Part shown: positions 37,244 through 45,297 of the stretch, in pieces
Layout: the number at the start of each line of letters is the position of its first letter
Numbering within the stretch: position 1 is the stretch's first letter
From: Bacteroidota bacterium
Lineage (GTDB): Bacteria; Bacteroidota; Bacteroidia; Flavobacteriales; Weeksellaceae
Assembly: GCA_023461035.1 (NCBI GenBank)
Contig: JAEWOD010000020.1
Coordinates: forward strand, 1 to 64,000
Length of the DNA: 64,000 nt
Direction of reading: 5' to 3'
Program-made: the position numbers and the translations under genes
Notes under the pieces: model-generated
The model's input: the letters and a program-made list of their open reading frames with translations, nothing else
Databases searched by the model: none
Told to the model about the DNA's origin: nothing

Positions 37244-37597
37244 ATGAGAAACGATAAAGAAAATCTGATTGTGGAGATGACTTTTAACTTTGCGTTAGAA
37301 GTAATTGATTTTTCGGAGGAAATCAGAAGTACGAATCGTTTTGAAATGGCATCTCAGATTTTCAGATGTGGCACATCAATAGGAGCAAATGTTATGGAAG
37401 CGCAAAATGCGGAAAGCAAGCCCGATTTCATTCACAAATTTAAAATTTCGGCAAAAGAAGCCGATGAGTTGAATTTTTGGTTGAGATTATGTGAAGAATC
37501 CAAGCATTATCCAAATCCAAGTGAAAAAATATTTAATGATTTAAAATCAATAGGTTTGATAATTTCTAAAATTATTTCATCAAGCAAAAAGAAATAA
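37244..37597 (+). CDS. Four-helix-bundle protein (S23/IVP family)
   Basis: A 117-residue all-helical protein of the four-helix-bundle family first described from 23S rRNA intervening sequences and related to Avd of diversity-generating retroelements. Typical segments are FALEVIDFSEEIRSTNRFEMASQ, RCGTSIGANVMEAQNAES, and KFKISAKEADELNFWLRL. The ATG at 37244 is preferred to a TTG six bases earlier. The gene separates the two CoA-transferase subunit genes and is flanked by TTTGAA-rich repeats on both sides, so it looks like an inserted cassette. Its cellular role is not known. Confidence 0.85.
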   Translation: MRNDKENLIVEMTFNFALEVIDFSEEIRSTNRFEMASQIFRCGTSIGANVMEAQNAESKPDFIHKFKISAKEADELNFWLRLCEESKHYPNPSEKIFNDLKSIGLIISKIISSSKKK

Positions 37598-37630
37598 TCT
37601 TCAAATCTTCAAATCTTCAAATCTTCAAAT
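37598..37630 (+). repeat. Four tandem TCTTCAAA units
   Basis: Four perfect 8-base TCTTCAAA repeats fill the space between the inserted gene and subunit B. Their complement, TTTGAAGA, matches the TTTGAAG sequence on the other side of the inserted gene, so the gene has inverted TTTGAA-type flanks. Too short and too uniform for a CRISPR array. Confidence 0.8.
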
Positions 37631-37631
37631 T

Positions 37632-38285
37632 ATGTTGAGTAAAGAACAAATAGCACAACGAATAGCCAAAGAACTACAAGATAAATACTATGTCAACCTG
37701 GGTATCGGGATTCCGACTTTGGTTGCAAATTACATCCCACAAGGAATTGAAGTCGAATTCCAAAGTGAAAACGGAGTTCTCGGAATGGGTCCTTTTCCTT
37801 TTGAAGGAGAAGAAGACCCAGACTTGATCAATGCCGGAAAACAAACTATCACCACCATGCCGGGTGCCGTATTTTTTGATTCGGCCATGAGCTTTGGGAT
37901 GATTCGGGGAAAACATGTGGATTTAACCATTTTGGGTGCGATGGAAGTGGATCAGAACGGTGATATTGCCAGCTGGAAAATTCCCGGTAAACTGGTGAAA
38001 GGTATGGGAGGTGCTATGGATTTGGTGGCTTCGGCAGAAAATATCATTGTGGCAATGATGCATACCAACAAACATGGAGAATCCAAAATTTTGAAAAATT
38101 GTACGCTTCCTTTAACCGGAGTCAATTGTGTGAAAAAAGTAGTAACCGATTTATGTGTGATGGAGCTCCGCGATGGTAAATTTCATTTATTGGAACGTGC
38201 ACCGGGTGTTTCGGTAGAGCATATTCAGAATGCGACCGAAGCGGATTTGGTAGTGGAAGGAGATATTCCGGAGATGATCTTCTAA
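37632..38285 (+). CDS. 3-oxoacid CoA-transferase subunit B
   Basis: Beta subunit of the CoA-transferase, 217 residues. The catalytic glutamate that forms the CoA thioester is Glu46 in QSENGVLGMGP. Other family segments are YVNLGIGIPTL at about 20-30 and the GAMEVDQNGDIASWKIPGK region near 112-130. It partners with the subunit A gene at 36514. Confidence 0.94.
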   Translation: MLSKEQIAQRIAKELQDKYYVNLGIGIPTLVANYIPQGIEVEFQSENGVLGMGPFPFEGEEDPDLINAGKQTITTMPGAVFFDSAMSFGMIRGKHVDLTILGAMEVDQNGDIASWKIPGKLVKGMGGAMDLVASAENIIVAMMHTNKHGESKILKNCTLPLTGVNCVKKVVTDLCVMELRDGKFHLLERAPGVSVEHIQNATEADLVVEGDIPEMIF

Positions 38286-38291
38286 TTTAAG

Positions 38292-38319
38292 AATTTGAAG
38301 ATGTGCTAATTTGAAAATT
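38292..38319 (+). repeat. 28-bp direct repeat, copy 2 (after subunit B)
   Basis: Matches 37211-37238 at 25 of 28 positions in the same orientation, immediately after the subunit B stop. Confidence 0.7.
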
Positions 38320-38322
38320 ACT

Positions 38323-38408
38323 GTTATTACGAGGAACAAGCAATCCGTAGATTTGTGATCCTATTAATTAGAGATTACCTCACTCCACTTCGTTACGCTC
38401 GTAATGAC
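38323..38408. repeat. Interspersed repeat with inverted GTNATTACGAG ends
   Basis: An 86-bp element begins GTTATTACGAG and ends CTCGTAATGAC, inverted repeats with one mismatch. Inside are AAGCAATCCGTAG and the sequence CTTCGTTACGCTCG near the end. Similar elements that contain TCATTACGAG and GCAATCC are common between genes in Bacteroidota genomes. It follows the 28-bp repeat directly. Confidence 0.6.
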
Positions 38409-38425
38409 CTTAAAATTAAAAAGAA

Positions 38426-38602
38426 ATGCTTGAGCACTTTTTCACTTGTCCTCACTGTTGGGAAGAGATTTCTATGTTGGTAGACACATCTGTCCCCTGC
38501 CAGAAATATGTAGAAGACTGTGAAGTCTGCTGTAATCCTATGGAAATAACCGTTAGCTGCGAAGAAGGTGAATTGATTGGTTTTGAAGTGAATGGTTTAT
38601 AA
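38426..38602 (+). CDS. CPXCG-motif cysteine-rich mini-protein
   Basis: A 58-residue protein. It starts MLEHFFTCPHCWEE; the first CxxC is followed by a second pair in CEVCCNP, with an additional Cys in VPCQKYVEDC and in VSCEEG. The spacing matches the small CPXCG cysteine-rich family, likely a zinc ribbon. The family has no known function. A good terminator follows straight after the stop, which supports a real gene. Confidence 0.85.
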   Translation: MLEHFFTCPHCWEEISMLVDTSVPCQKYVEDCEVCCNPMEITVSCEEGELIGFEVNGL

Positions 38603-38604
38603 AC

Positions 38605-38637
38605 AAAAAAGACTTCAGATGCCTGAAATCTTTTTTA
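38605..38637. terminator. Terminator after the CPXCG gene
   Basis: AAAAAAGACTTCAG and CTGAAATCTTTTTT form a stem with one mismatch and loop ATGC, ending in a T tract. It lies between convergent genes and can serve both strands. Confidence 0.8.
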
Positions 38638-38653
38638 TTTATATATAGTAGGT

Positions 38654-39352
38654 TTAAATTTTAAGTATTGAGATACTTACCAGATTATTGGTCAATAAGC
38701 TTAAATTAACACCACCTGTTTCAACTGCAAATGTCAAGGTCTCCCCGGCATTCAATTGTACCATGCTTGAAATGGTAGAAGAGGTTACGGGAACGGCTAA
38801 AAGTGGAACAATTAATTCGACCCGAACGGCATCAAAATATTTGTCTTCCCATATTTCGGTTCCGTTTTTAATCAATCCCAATCTTTTATTTCCCAAAACA
38901 TCCAGATTTACACCGGCTTCCAATTGAAATTCATACATGACCATATAAATGCCGGATTCGGGTGCTGTATAAACACCATCTGTAAACAGATCCGGATTTC
39001 CTACACGAGTATCATTATCCCCTGTAAGGTTTATTTTATACCAATTGGTTCCTGAAATCCCCAGATTGAGCAATGACCAGCTTCCATCCTTTCGAGCGGA
39101 ATAAGCACTCGAAGAAGTAGAGAATAAATTATCCGGACTTATTTGGATAATTTCATTGTCTCCTCCAGGAGAATGATCAACCAATAATACAGCGTAATCA
39201 GGCGATAGCGTAGTTACCTCATTAATGGAACGTACTTTTAGATTTCCGTTAATGTCAAGGGTTGCTTGCGGATCATCTGTCCCAATTCCAACTTGTGCAA
39301 TTGAAAATACCATAAAAGATAATCCTAGTGTAAGAGAGAGTGAATTTTTCAT
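38654..39352 (-). CDS. Secreted C1q/TNF-like surface protein
   Basis: A 232-residue protein with a signal peptide (about 1-19) and the VGIGTDDPQATLDINGNLKVR head that opens many secreted Flavobacteriia proteins. The remaining ~140 residues are strand-rich (SGIYMVMYEFQLEAGV, QLNAGETLTFAVE) and recall the C1q/TNF-like jelly roll. No T9SS sorting domain is seen. Function unknown; the gene stands alone between convergent and same-direction neighbours. Confidence 0.7.
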   Translation of the reverse strand: MKNSLSLTLGLSFMVFSIAQVGIGTDDPQATLDINGNLKVRSINEVTTLSPDYAVLLVDHSPGGDNEIIQISPDNLFSTSSSAYSARKDGSWSLLNLGISGTNWYKINLTGDNDTRVGNPDLFTDGVYTAPESGIYMVMYEFQLEAGVNLDVLGNKRLGLIKNGTEIWEDKYFDAVRVELIVPLLAVPVTSSTISSMVQLNAGETLTFAVETGGVNLSLLTNNLVSISILKI

Positions 39353-39501
39353 ATTATAAAAATTAAGAATTAACGTAATTCAATAATAGACTCGAAAAAT
39401 AATGGGAAAGAGTCCTAACAAACAATTGATAGGATTATAGGATAGAGAGGTCTAGTAAATATAAGGACAATTTGTCTAAAGAAGGTATGTTTAGTCAGAA
39501 A

Positions 39502-39541
39502 AATAGGAAAAACCCTGTATAAAAACAGGAAAAATCCTATT
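39502..39541 (-). terminator. Terminator of the permease gene
   Basis: AATAGGA/TCCTATT enclose an inner CCTGT/ACAGG stem with A and T tracts between. On the minus strand the outer arm includes the permease stop codon at 39537-39539. The 184-bp gap at 39353-39536 holds nothing else. Confidence 0.65.
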
Positions 39542-40646
39542 TCACATCAAAGGCATCACGCAAAACATTCCCAAATACATTAAATGCCAAAACCAAAAGT
39601 AAAATGGCAATTCCGGGGAATAATGCCAGATGCGCTTCACCTATGATGATATGTGAATAGTTTTCTTTAATCAAATTTCCCCAAGAAGGCGTCGGTGGTT
39701 GTGCGCCGATTCCCAAAAAACTCAGTCCGCTTTCGACTAAAATAGCCGCCGCAAAATTGGCTGCCGAAATCACAATAACCGGAGCCAAAATATTAGGAAG
39801 AATTTCTTTAAAAATTATACGCATATCTGAAAAACCCAATGCCCGGGCAGCTTCTACAAATTCGCGTTCACGATAACTGATGAACTGACCGCGAACGACT
39901 CTGGCAACTTCCACCCACATCGTGAGTCCGACCGCAATGAAAATCTGCCAAAACCCTTTCCCGATAGCCAATGTGATCGCAATGACCAATAGTAAAGTAG
40001 GAATAGACCAAACGACATTGATGAGCCACATGATGAAATCATCTGTTTTTCCACGGTAATATCCGCCGATTGCACCAATCGGAATGCCGACAAAAAGAGA
40101 AATGAAAACCGCAATAAATCCGATTAAAAATGAAATCCGTGTTCCTACGATTAATCGCGAATAAAAATCCCGGCCGTATGCATCAGTCCCGAAAATAAAG
40201 GTTTTTTCATAAATGAAATCTCTTTCAACTTCCGATTTTCGAATTCCTTTATCCGTCCATTCTTTTAAAGAAATACGGGTTATATCACCTTTTAGGCCTT
40301 GCCCTAGAAAAGGGACATAAGCGATGGAATCATTTCCGACTTGATAGGACTCAATGGCGATTTGTTCGGTTTCTATATCCTTACCAAAAAAGAAATCTGA
40401 AATAGAATTGGATTTTGTATAGTTTTCCAATGGTATTTCCAATAATAATTGTTTGAACCCCATGGGTTGATGGGCGATAATTATATTTTGTTGATTGGCG
40501 TTTTTGACTTTGTCACCCGAAAAAGGATAGGCAAAAATGGTCATAATAGCTGCCGAAAAAATCAACATGAACGAAGCTATACCCAATGGATTTTTTTTAA
40601 TCTTTCGGATTGCTGATTGATTAAATGATTGGGCGGACTGCGTCAT
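39537..40646 (-). CDS. ABC transporter permease, DppC/OppC type
   Basis: Inner-membrane permease of a peptide/nickel-type importer, 369 residues. It has an N-terminal helix (about 22-40), a ~90-residue periplasmic insert, and five more helices. The ATPase-coupling EAA loop, EFVEAARALGFSDMRIIFKEILPN, lies near 255-278. No ATPase, second permease or binding-protein gene is adjacent; it follows the tail-specific protease gene 6 bases downstream. The large insert between the first two helices is typical of the Bacteroidota form. Confidence 0.88.
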   Translation of the reverse strand: MTQSAQSFNQSAIRKIKKNPLGIASFMLIFSAAIMTIFAYPFSGDKVKNANQQNIIIAHQPMGFKQLLLEIPLENYTKSNSISDFFFGKDIETEQIAIESYQVGNDSIAYVPFLGQGLKGDITRISLKEWTDKGIRKSEVERDFIYEKTFIFGTDAYGRDFYSRLIVGTRISFLIGFIAVFISLFVGIPIGAIGGYYRGKTDDFIMWLINVVWSIPTLLLVIAITLAIGKGFWQIFIAVGLTMWVEVARVVRGQFISYREREFVEAARALGFSDMRIIFKEILPNILAPVIVISAANFAAAILVESGLSFLGIGAQPPTPSWGNLIKENYSHIIIGEAHLALFPGIAILLLVLAFNVFGNVLRDAFDVK

Positions 40647-40652
40647 TAATTC

Positions 40653-42719
40653 TTATGAAATATCTTTCAAAATATTGACAGATTCTTCCAAATAAAAATC
40701 GTCAGATAGGTTTTTATGCCAGTCTTTTCTTCTTTCTCTCAAAATGGTGTCTTTTTCAAATTTTGGAAGTTCATAAGTTGGAGAAGTGACTTTCAGGCGT
40801 GATTTATATACGTCAATTGAGTCAAACATTTTGGCTTGTTTTTCACGTTTTTCACGTTCCGATTTATATTTTTCCAAATTCAAAGAAACTCTGTCAATTT
40901 TATCCAATTCTTTATAATAACGTGCTGCATCATCTATTAATTTTAAATAAGCATTATGATTTAGTCGCTCTGCGCTTTTTGCTTTTATGTTTTCTAGATT
41001 GAAAGAATTGGCCCAAGGTGTAAAGTTTATGGCTTTGATTTGATCCCAAGGAAGTGCATCATGAGAATTAGATTCACTTATGTCAGAATACATCAAAAAG
41101 TCACTCATTACCACGTCGGGAGTTACACCTCTTAGCTGAGTGGAGCCACCGGTAACCCTGTAAAATTTCTGAATGGTCAGTTTTAAAGAACCATATTCGT
41201 CCGGATTGTAAGTGCGTTGGTCAAGTGGTATAAATGTTTGAACCGTCCCTTTTCCAAAAGTTTTATTGCTTCCTACGATTACTGCGCGTTTATAGTCCTG
41301 CATAGCTGCTGCCAAAATTTCGGAAGCAGAAGCAGAAAGTTCGTTTACCATGATGACAAGCGGCCCATCATATAAAACAGAAGGGTCTTTGTCTTCATGG
41401 ATGCTCATCTGTCCATCGCTTCTACGAACTTGCACAATCGGCCCTTTTGGAATAAATAATCCGGCGATTTGGACTACTTCTTCGAGAGATCCACCACCAT
41501 TAAATCTCAAATCGAAAATCAATCCTTTGATATTTTCTTTTTTCAATTCGAGGATTTCTTTGGTAATGTCATCTGAAGGATCGCGTCCGTTTCGGTCATT
41601 AAAATTGGTATAGAATTCCGGTAGATAGATGATGCCGTATTTTTCACCACCATCCTCTATGACAGCACTTCTGGCAAAGACCTCATCTTGTTCAATCACA
41701 TCCCGTATAAGTTTGATATCTTTAATAGAGCCGTCCTTCTTTTTTACAGTCAGGGTAACTTCCGTTCCTTTCTTTCCGCGTATGTAACGGATGGCATCAT
41801 CCAACAGCATTCCTACGATATTGACAGGATCTTCTCCTTTTTGTTTTACGTGGGTGATTTGGTCACCGACTTCCAATTGTCCGTCTTTCCAGGCCGGTCC
41901 TCCGATTACCAGCTCCATGATGGTGGCATATCCCTTTTTATCCTGAAGACGGGCGCCGATTCCTTCCAATTGTCCGGAAATAGATACATCAAATTCATCT
42001 TTATCATCAGGCGAAAAATAACTCGTATGAGGGTCGTATTTTTCTGTAAATGAATTGACGTAATGGGTTAAAAATCTTTCTTTTTTGAGTTTCAATTGTC
42101 TTCTGAAAAAATCGGAAATATTTTCTGAAACAGATTCTCTGGCCTCTTTTTCCAATTCTGCAAAAGGCTTATTGGATTTTGTAGAATCCTGTTGAAGACG
42201 AACTAATTCGGATAAGGTATTGTATTTCAAGAATTTTCGCCATAATTCTTTGGCTTCTTCTTTGTTTTTCGCATATTGAATCACTTCGTCACCGATTAAA
42301 AAATCTTCATCTTTTGAAAAATCAAAAGGCTCTTTTAAAATTTCTTCCGAATAAACTTTGGCTTCAGCATAACGCTTAAAAAGTGTGTCGATGGTTGCGT
42401 GAAAAAACCGTAAATCCTGATTGTTGAAATAATCATCCAGATTGTGAAAATCCTTTTTGAATTCATCATAATCCGATTGTAGTAAATAGCGTTTATTTCC
42501 ATCTATTTTTTCAAAATACATATTGAAAACATCTTCAGAAAAACTGTCATTGATTATCTGCGGGCGATAATGCATATACGTAAGTGTATTTCTGACGTTT
42601 TTAATGATGGTTTTAATCTTGGAATCATCTGTATTAGAGCCTCCCGGTGTGCAAAAACAAAAAGCCAGAAAACACATGGAAAAAAATGACAGCAGCACAA
42701 AAGTTTTTCTCATCAGCAT
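40653..42719 (-). CDS. Tail-specific protease (Prc-like S41 peptidase)
   Basis: A 688-residue periplasmic protease of the Prc/Tsp type. A signal peptide ends near 22 (FLAFCFC, possibly lipidated). An N-terminal helical domain comes first, then a PDZ domain at about 240-335 (GIGARLQDKKGYATI), then the S41 core with SASASEI and KTFGKGTVQ near 464 and 489 giving the Ser/Lys dyad. The C-terminal domain ends at about 688. It degrades or trims envelope proteins. The start may be 42719 or the ATG six bases later. It probably shares a transcript with the permease. Confidence 0.93.
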   Translation of the reverse strand: MLMRKTFVLLSFFSMCFLAFCFCTPGGSNTDDSKIKTIIKNVRNTLTYMHYRPQIINDSFSEDVFNMYFEKIDGNKRYLLQSDYDEFKKDFHNLDDYFNNQDLRFFHATIDTLFKRYAEAKVYSEEILKEPFDFSKDEDFLIGDEVIQYAKNKEEAKELWRKFLKYNTLSELVRLQQDSTKSNKPFAELEKEARESVSENISDFFRRQLKLKKERFLTHYVNSFTEKYDPHTSYFSPDDKDEFDVSISGQLEGIGARLQDKKGYATIMELVIGGPAWKDGQLEVGDQITHVKQKGEDPVNIVGMLLDDAIRYIRGKKGTEVTLTVKKKDGSIKDIKLIRDVIEQDEVFARSAVIEDGGEKYGIIYLPEFYTNFNDRNGRDPSDDITKEILELKKENIKGLIFDLRFNGGGSLEEVVQIAGLFIPKGPIVQVRRSDGQMSIHEDKDPSVLYDGPLVIMVNELSASASEILAAAMQDYKRAVIVGSNKTFGKGTVQTFIPLDQRTYNPDEYGSLKLTIQKFYRVTGGSTQLRGVTPDVVMSDFLMYSDISESNSHDALPWDQIKAINFTPWANSFNLENIKAKSAERLNHNAYLKLIDDAARYYKELDKIDRVSLNLEKYKSEREKREKQAKMFDSIDVYKSRLKVTSPTYELPKFEKDTILRERRKDWHKNLSDDFYLEESVNILKDIS

Positions 42720-42755
42720 ATAAAATCCTTGTTAGGGTTTGATTAATTTTTGAAT

Positions 42756-42763
42756 CAAATATA
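42756..42763 (-). promoter_or_regulatory. -7 box (TATATTTG) for the tail-specific protease
   Basis: The minus strand reads TATATTTG 36 bases before the 42719 start. It faces a plus-strand box at 42784, so the 94-bp gap carries two divergent promoters. Confidence 0.45.
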
Positions 42764-42783
42764 AAGCCAAAAAATACTTTGCT

Positions 42784-42791
42784 TACATTTG
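42784..42791 (+). promoter_or_regulatory. -7 box (TACATTTG) for surE
   Basis: TACATTTG matches TAnnTTTG exactly, 22 bases before the surE ATG. Confidence 0.5.
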
Positions 42792-42813
42792 ACAAATAAA
42801 CGGTCAAATATAA

Positions 42814-43596
42814 ATGAAATCTGAGCAAAAACCATTAATTCTGGTAACAAATGATGATGGGATTACTGCGCCCGGTATCAGGGCGTTAATCAAAATGATG
42901 AATGAAATAGGTGAAGTATATGTCGTGGCACCTGATAGTCCGCAGAGTGGAATGGGTCATGCCATTACTATTAACTCAACTCTTTTTTGCGAAAAAATAA
43001 AAATTGATGATGGGAAACAAGCAGAAAGAGAATGGGCCTGTTCCGGAACGCCGGTAGACTGTGTGAAATTGGCCATTACCCGTATTCTGCCCCGAAAACC
43101 GGATTTATGTGTATCGGGAATTAACCATGGATCCAATTCTTCGATCAACGTGATTTATTCGGGAACCATGTCGGCCGCCGTAGAAGCCGGAATAGAGGGT
43201 ATTCCTGCCATTGGGTTTTCGTTGTGCGATTTTTCCTATAGTGCCGATTTTTTTGCCGCTAAAAAATACATTCAGAAAATCGTCAAAGAATCCATCAAAA
43301 ATGAAATGCCAAAAGGAATGGTCCTAAATGTCAATATCCCGAAACTTTCTGAAGAAAAACTAAAAGGAATTAAAGTTTGCAGACAAGCAAAAGCAGTATG
43401 GGTAGAGGATTATGACGAAAGAAAGGATCCAAGAGGTAGAACTTATTATTGGTTGACCGGTGAATTTAAAAATTTGGATAAAGGAGAAGACACAGACGAA
43501 TTTGCATTGGAGGAAGGTTTTCTTTCAGTTGTGCCGATTCAATATGATATGACTGCTCATCATTTTATTTCAGAATTAAATCGTTGGGATTTATAA
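42814..43596 (+). CDS. surE: 5'/3'-nucleotidase SurE
   Basis: Metal-dependent nucleotidase of 260 residues. The metal site begins with Asp14-Asp15 in VTNDDGITAPG; the SGT-like loop is seen as APDSPQSGMGHAIT near 45-58 and the conserved SGINHGSN and YSGTMSAAVEAG segments at about 100-130. Length and motifs are complete. It is followed at once by a terminator, so it is monocistronic. Confidence 0.96.
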   Translation: MKSEQKPLILVTNDDGITAPGIRALIKMMNEIGEVYVVAPDSPQSGMGHAITINSTLFCEKIKIDDGKQAEREWACSGTPVDCVKLAITRILPRKPDLCVSGINHGSNSSINVIYSGTMSAAVEAGIEGIPAIGFSLCDFSYSADFFAAKKYIQKIVKESIKNEMPKGMVLNVNIPKLSEEKLKGIKVCRQAKAVWVEDYDERKDPRGRTYYWLTGEFKNLDKGEDTDEFALEEGFLSVVPIQYDMTAHHFISELNRWDL

Positions 43597-43625
43597 AAAA
43601 AAGAGCCCGATAAAGGCTCTTTTTA
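43597..43625. terminator. Terminator between surE and the lipoprotein gene
   Basis: AAAAAGAGCC and GGCTCTTTTT form a 10-bp stem with loop CGATAAA, with A and T tracts either side. It lies between convergent genes. Confidence 0.88.
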
Positions 43626-43637
43626 AAACATGAAGAA

Positions 43638-44144
43638 TTATTTTGAATCGTCTTTTCCGATGTTTTTGATGTCTTCGCCAGCTTTTTTAGCACCTTCTTT
43701 CACATCTTTGGCAGCTTCTTTCACACCTTCTTTTGTGTCTTGGTACACTTCCGTGGATTTGTCGGCCACTTCATTGGCTACTTTTTTGGTTTCATTAGCC
43801 ACGTCTTTTGCACCTTCTTCTACTGCATCGGCAGTATTATTGGCAGCTGATTTAACTTTATCCCAAGCGGTTTGAGCATCATCTTTTGCTTTTTGGGCTG
43901 CTTCCTGAGCCGCCTTATCACCACTTTCCATTGCTTTTTTCAAGTTTTCTTCCGCTTCTTTTAAATGAGCTTCTGCAGCAGAAACTTCTTCCGTTGCAAT
44001 TGTTTCTACCATAACAGTGTCGTTGTCAGTAGAATCTGTAATGATTGTTTCTGTTTCCACTGCTTTTTCTTTGGGTTCACATGAGGTCATAAAAAACATT
44101 CCCGATGCGATAATTGTCCATAAACTTACATTTAATTTTTTCAT
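43638..44144 (-). CDS. LEA-like, Ala/Lys/Glu-rich helical lipoprotein
   Basis: A 168-residue lipoprotein. The signal peptide ends in the lipobox MTSC (Cys22). After an acidic Thr-rich linker (25-52), residues 53-160 are almost wholly helical with repeats of the kind VKEAAKDVKEGAKKAGEDIK, resembling the 11-residue pattern of LEA-type stress proteins and YtxH/apolipophorin-like helices. It is probably anchored in the envelope. Function unknown. A one-mismatch -7 box (TACATTTA) lies about 32 bases upstream. Confidence 0.8.
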   Translation of the reverse strand: MKKLNVSLWTIIASGMFFMTSCEPKEKAVETETIITDSTDNDTVMVETIATEEVSAAEAHLKEAEENLKKAMESGDKAAQEAAQKAKDDAQTAWDKVKSAANNTADAVEEGAKDVANETKKVANEVADKSTEVYQDTKEGVKEAAKDVKEGAKKAGEDIKNIGKDDSK

Positions 44145-44272
44145 TTTTAATAGGTTTTTTATTTGGGTAAATGTATCAATATCAATGCCAATCCAAATAT
44201 TTAAAAGGATATTTTAATTTATAAATAATGTGATTTTTCCTAACTTTACGTTCTGAAATTCCAAAAATCCGA

Positions 44273-44695
44273 ATGATTCAAATCCAAATAATAAACGGCC
44301 CAAATTTAAATTTACTGGGAAAAAGAGAACCGGAAATCTATGGGAATATGTCGTTTGAAGATTATTTCTATCGGTTGCGGAAGGATTTTCCTGATGTTTC
44401 CCTTCATTATTTTCAATCCAACCATGAAGGAGATATTATAGATAAATTACACGAAATCGGGTTTGAATATGATGGAATCATCCTAAATGCGGGTGCTTAT
44501 ACGCATTATTCTTATGCAATTGCCGATGCGATAAAAGCGATTTCAGTACCGGTGATTGAGGTACATATTTCTGATATTTTTTCCAGAGAAGATTTCCGAA
44601 AAATTTCCGTTACGGGAGACAATTGTAAAATGATTATTTCGGGAAAGGGATTGGAAGGTTACCGTTTGGCGGTTGAAGAATTAATTTCCCGTTAA
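44273..44695 (+). CDS. aroQ: 3-dehydroquinate dehydratase, type II
   Basis: Third step of the shikimate pathway, 3-dehydroquinate to 3-dehydroshikimate. At 140 residues it is of normal length. Active-site loop residues are Arg18 and Tyr23 in GKREPEIYG; the substrate-binding NAGAYTHYSYA is near 75-85 and VIEVHISD near 97-104. Its stop overlaps the convergent engB stop by 4 bases. Confidence 0.96.
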   Translation: MIQIQIINGPNLNLLGKREPEIYGNMSFEDYFYRLRKDFPDVSLHYFQSNHEGDIIDKLHEIGFEYDGIILNAGAYTHYSYAIADAIKAISVPVIEVHISDIFSREDFRKISVTGDNCKMIISGKGLEGYRLAVEELISR

Positions 44696-45297
44696 AATTT
44701 TCCTTTTAGTTGTTCATTTAAAGAATTGATATAATTCAATAATTCAAGCCGTCCGATTCTCCCGGTGGCAGAAGTTGTAAAAGTTTGCGGCATGGATTCC
44801 CATGTTTTCAACATTTCTTTTTTATAATTGAGCAATGCTTTTTGAAGGGCGGCGCTGCTGATTTTATCTATTTTTGTGAAAACCATGGAAAAAGGAATCT
44901 GATTTTCGCCCAGCCATTCCATAAATTCCAAGTCAATTTTTTGAGGAGGAATTCTACAATCAATTAGCACAAAAGTATTGACCAGATTAGGTCTTTGTGT
45001 CAGATAATTGGTAATCATTTTTTCAAACTGACTTCTTTTGGTTTTTGAGACTTTTGCATAACCATAGCCGGGAAGATCCGTTAAATACCAAGTTTCATCC
45101 ATTAAAAAAACATTGAGAAGCTGTGTTTTACCGGGCGTTCCGGAAGTTTTGGCCAAATCTTTTCTTTGCGCCAGCATATTGATCAAAGATGATTTACCGA
45201 CATTTGACCGACCGATAAAAGCATATTCAGGCTTATCGGGCTCGGGACAATCTGACCATTTGGGAGCACTTTTTAGGAATTCAGCTTTTACATTCAT
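44692..45297 (-). CDS. engB: Ribosome biogenesis GTPase EngB (YihA/YsxC)
   Basis: GTPase needed for large ribosomal subunit assembly, 201 residues. GTP-binding motifs are complete: G1 GRSNVGKSS near 29-37, G3 DLPGYGY near 74-80, G4 FTKIDK near 140-145 and G5 TSAT near 175. It overlaps the upstream hydrolase gene by 4 bases and is probably translated with it. Confidence 0.95.
   Translation of the reverse strand: MNVKAEFLKSAPKWSDCPEPDKPEYAFIGRSNVGKSSLINMLAQRKDLAKTSGTPGKTQLLNVFLMDETWYLTDLPGYGYAKVSKTKRSQFEKMITNYLTQRPNLVNTFVLIDCRIPPQKIDLEFMEWLGENQIPFSMVFTKIDKISSAALQKALLNYKKEMLKTWESMPQTFTTSATGRIGRLELLNYINSLNEQLKGKF

Noticed and set aside
37598..37630. Tandem 8-base repeats as a possible CRISPR array
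   Set aside because: Units are too short, have no spacers, and no cas genes are near.
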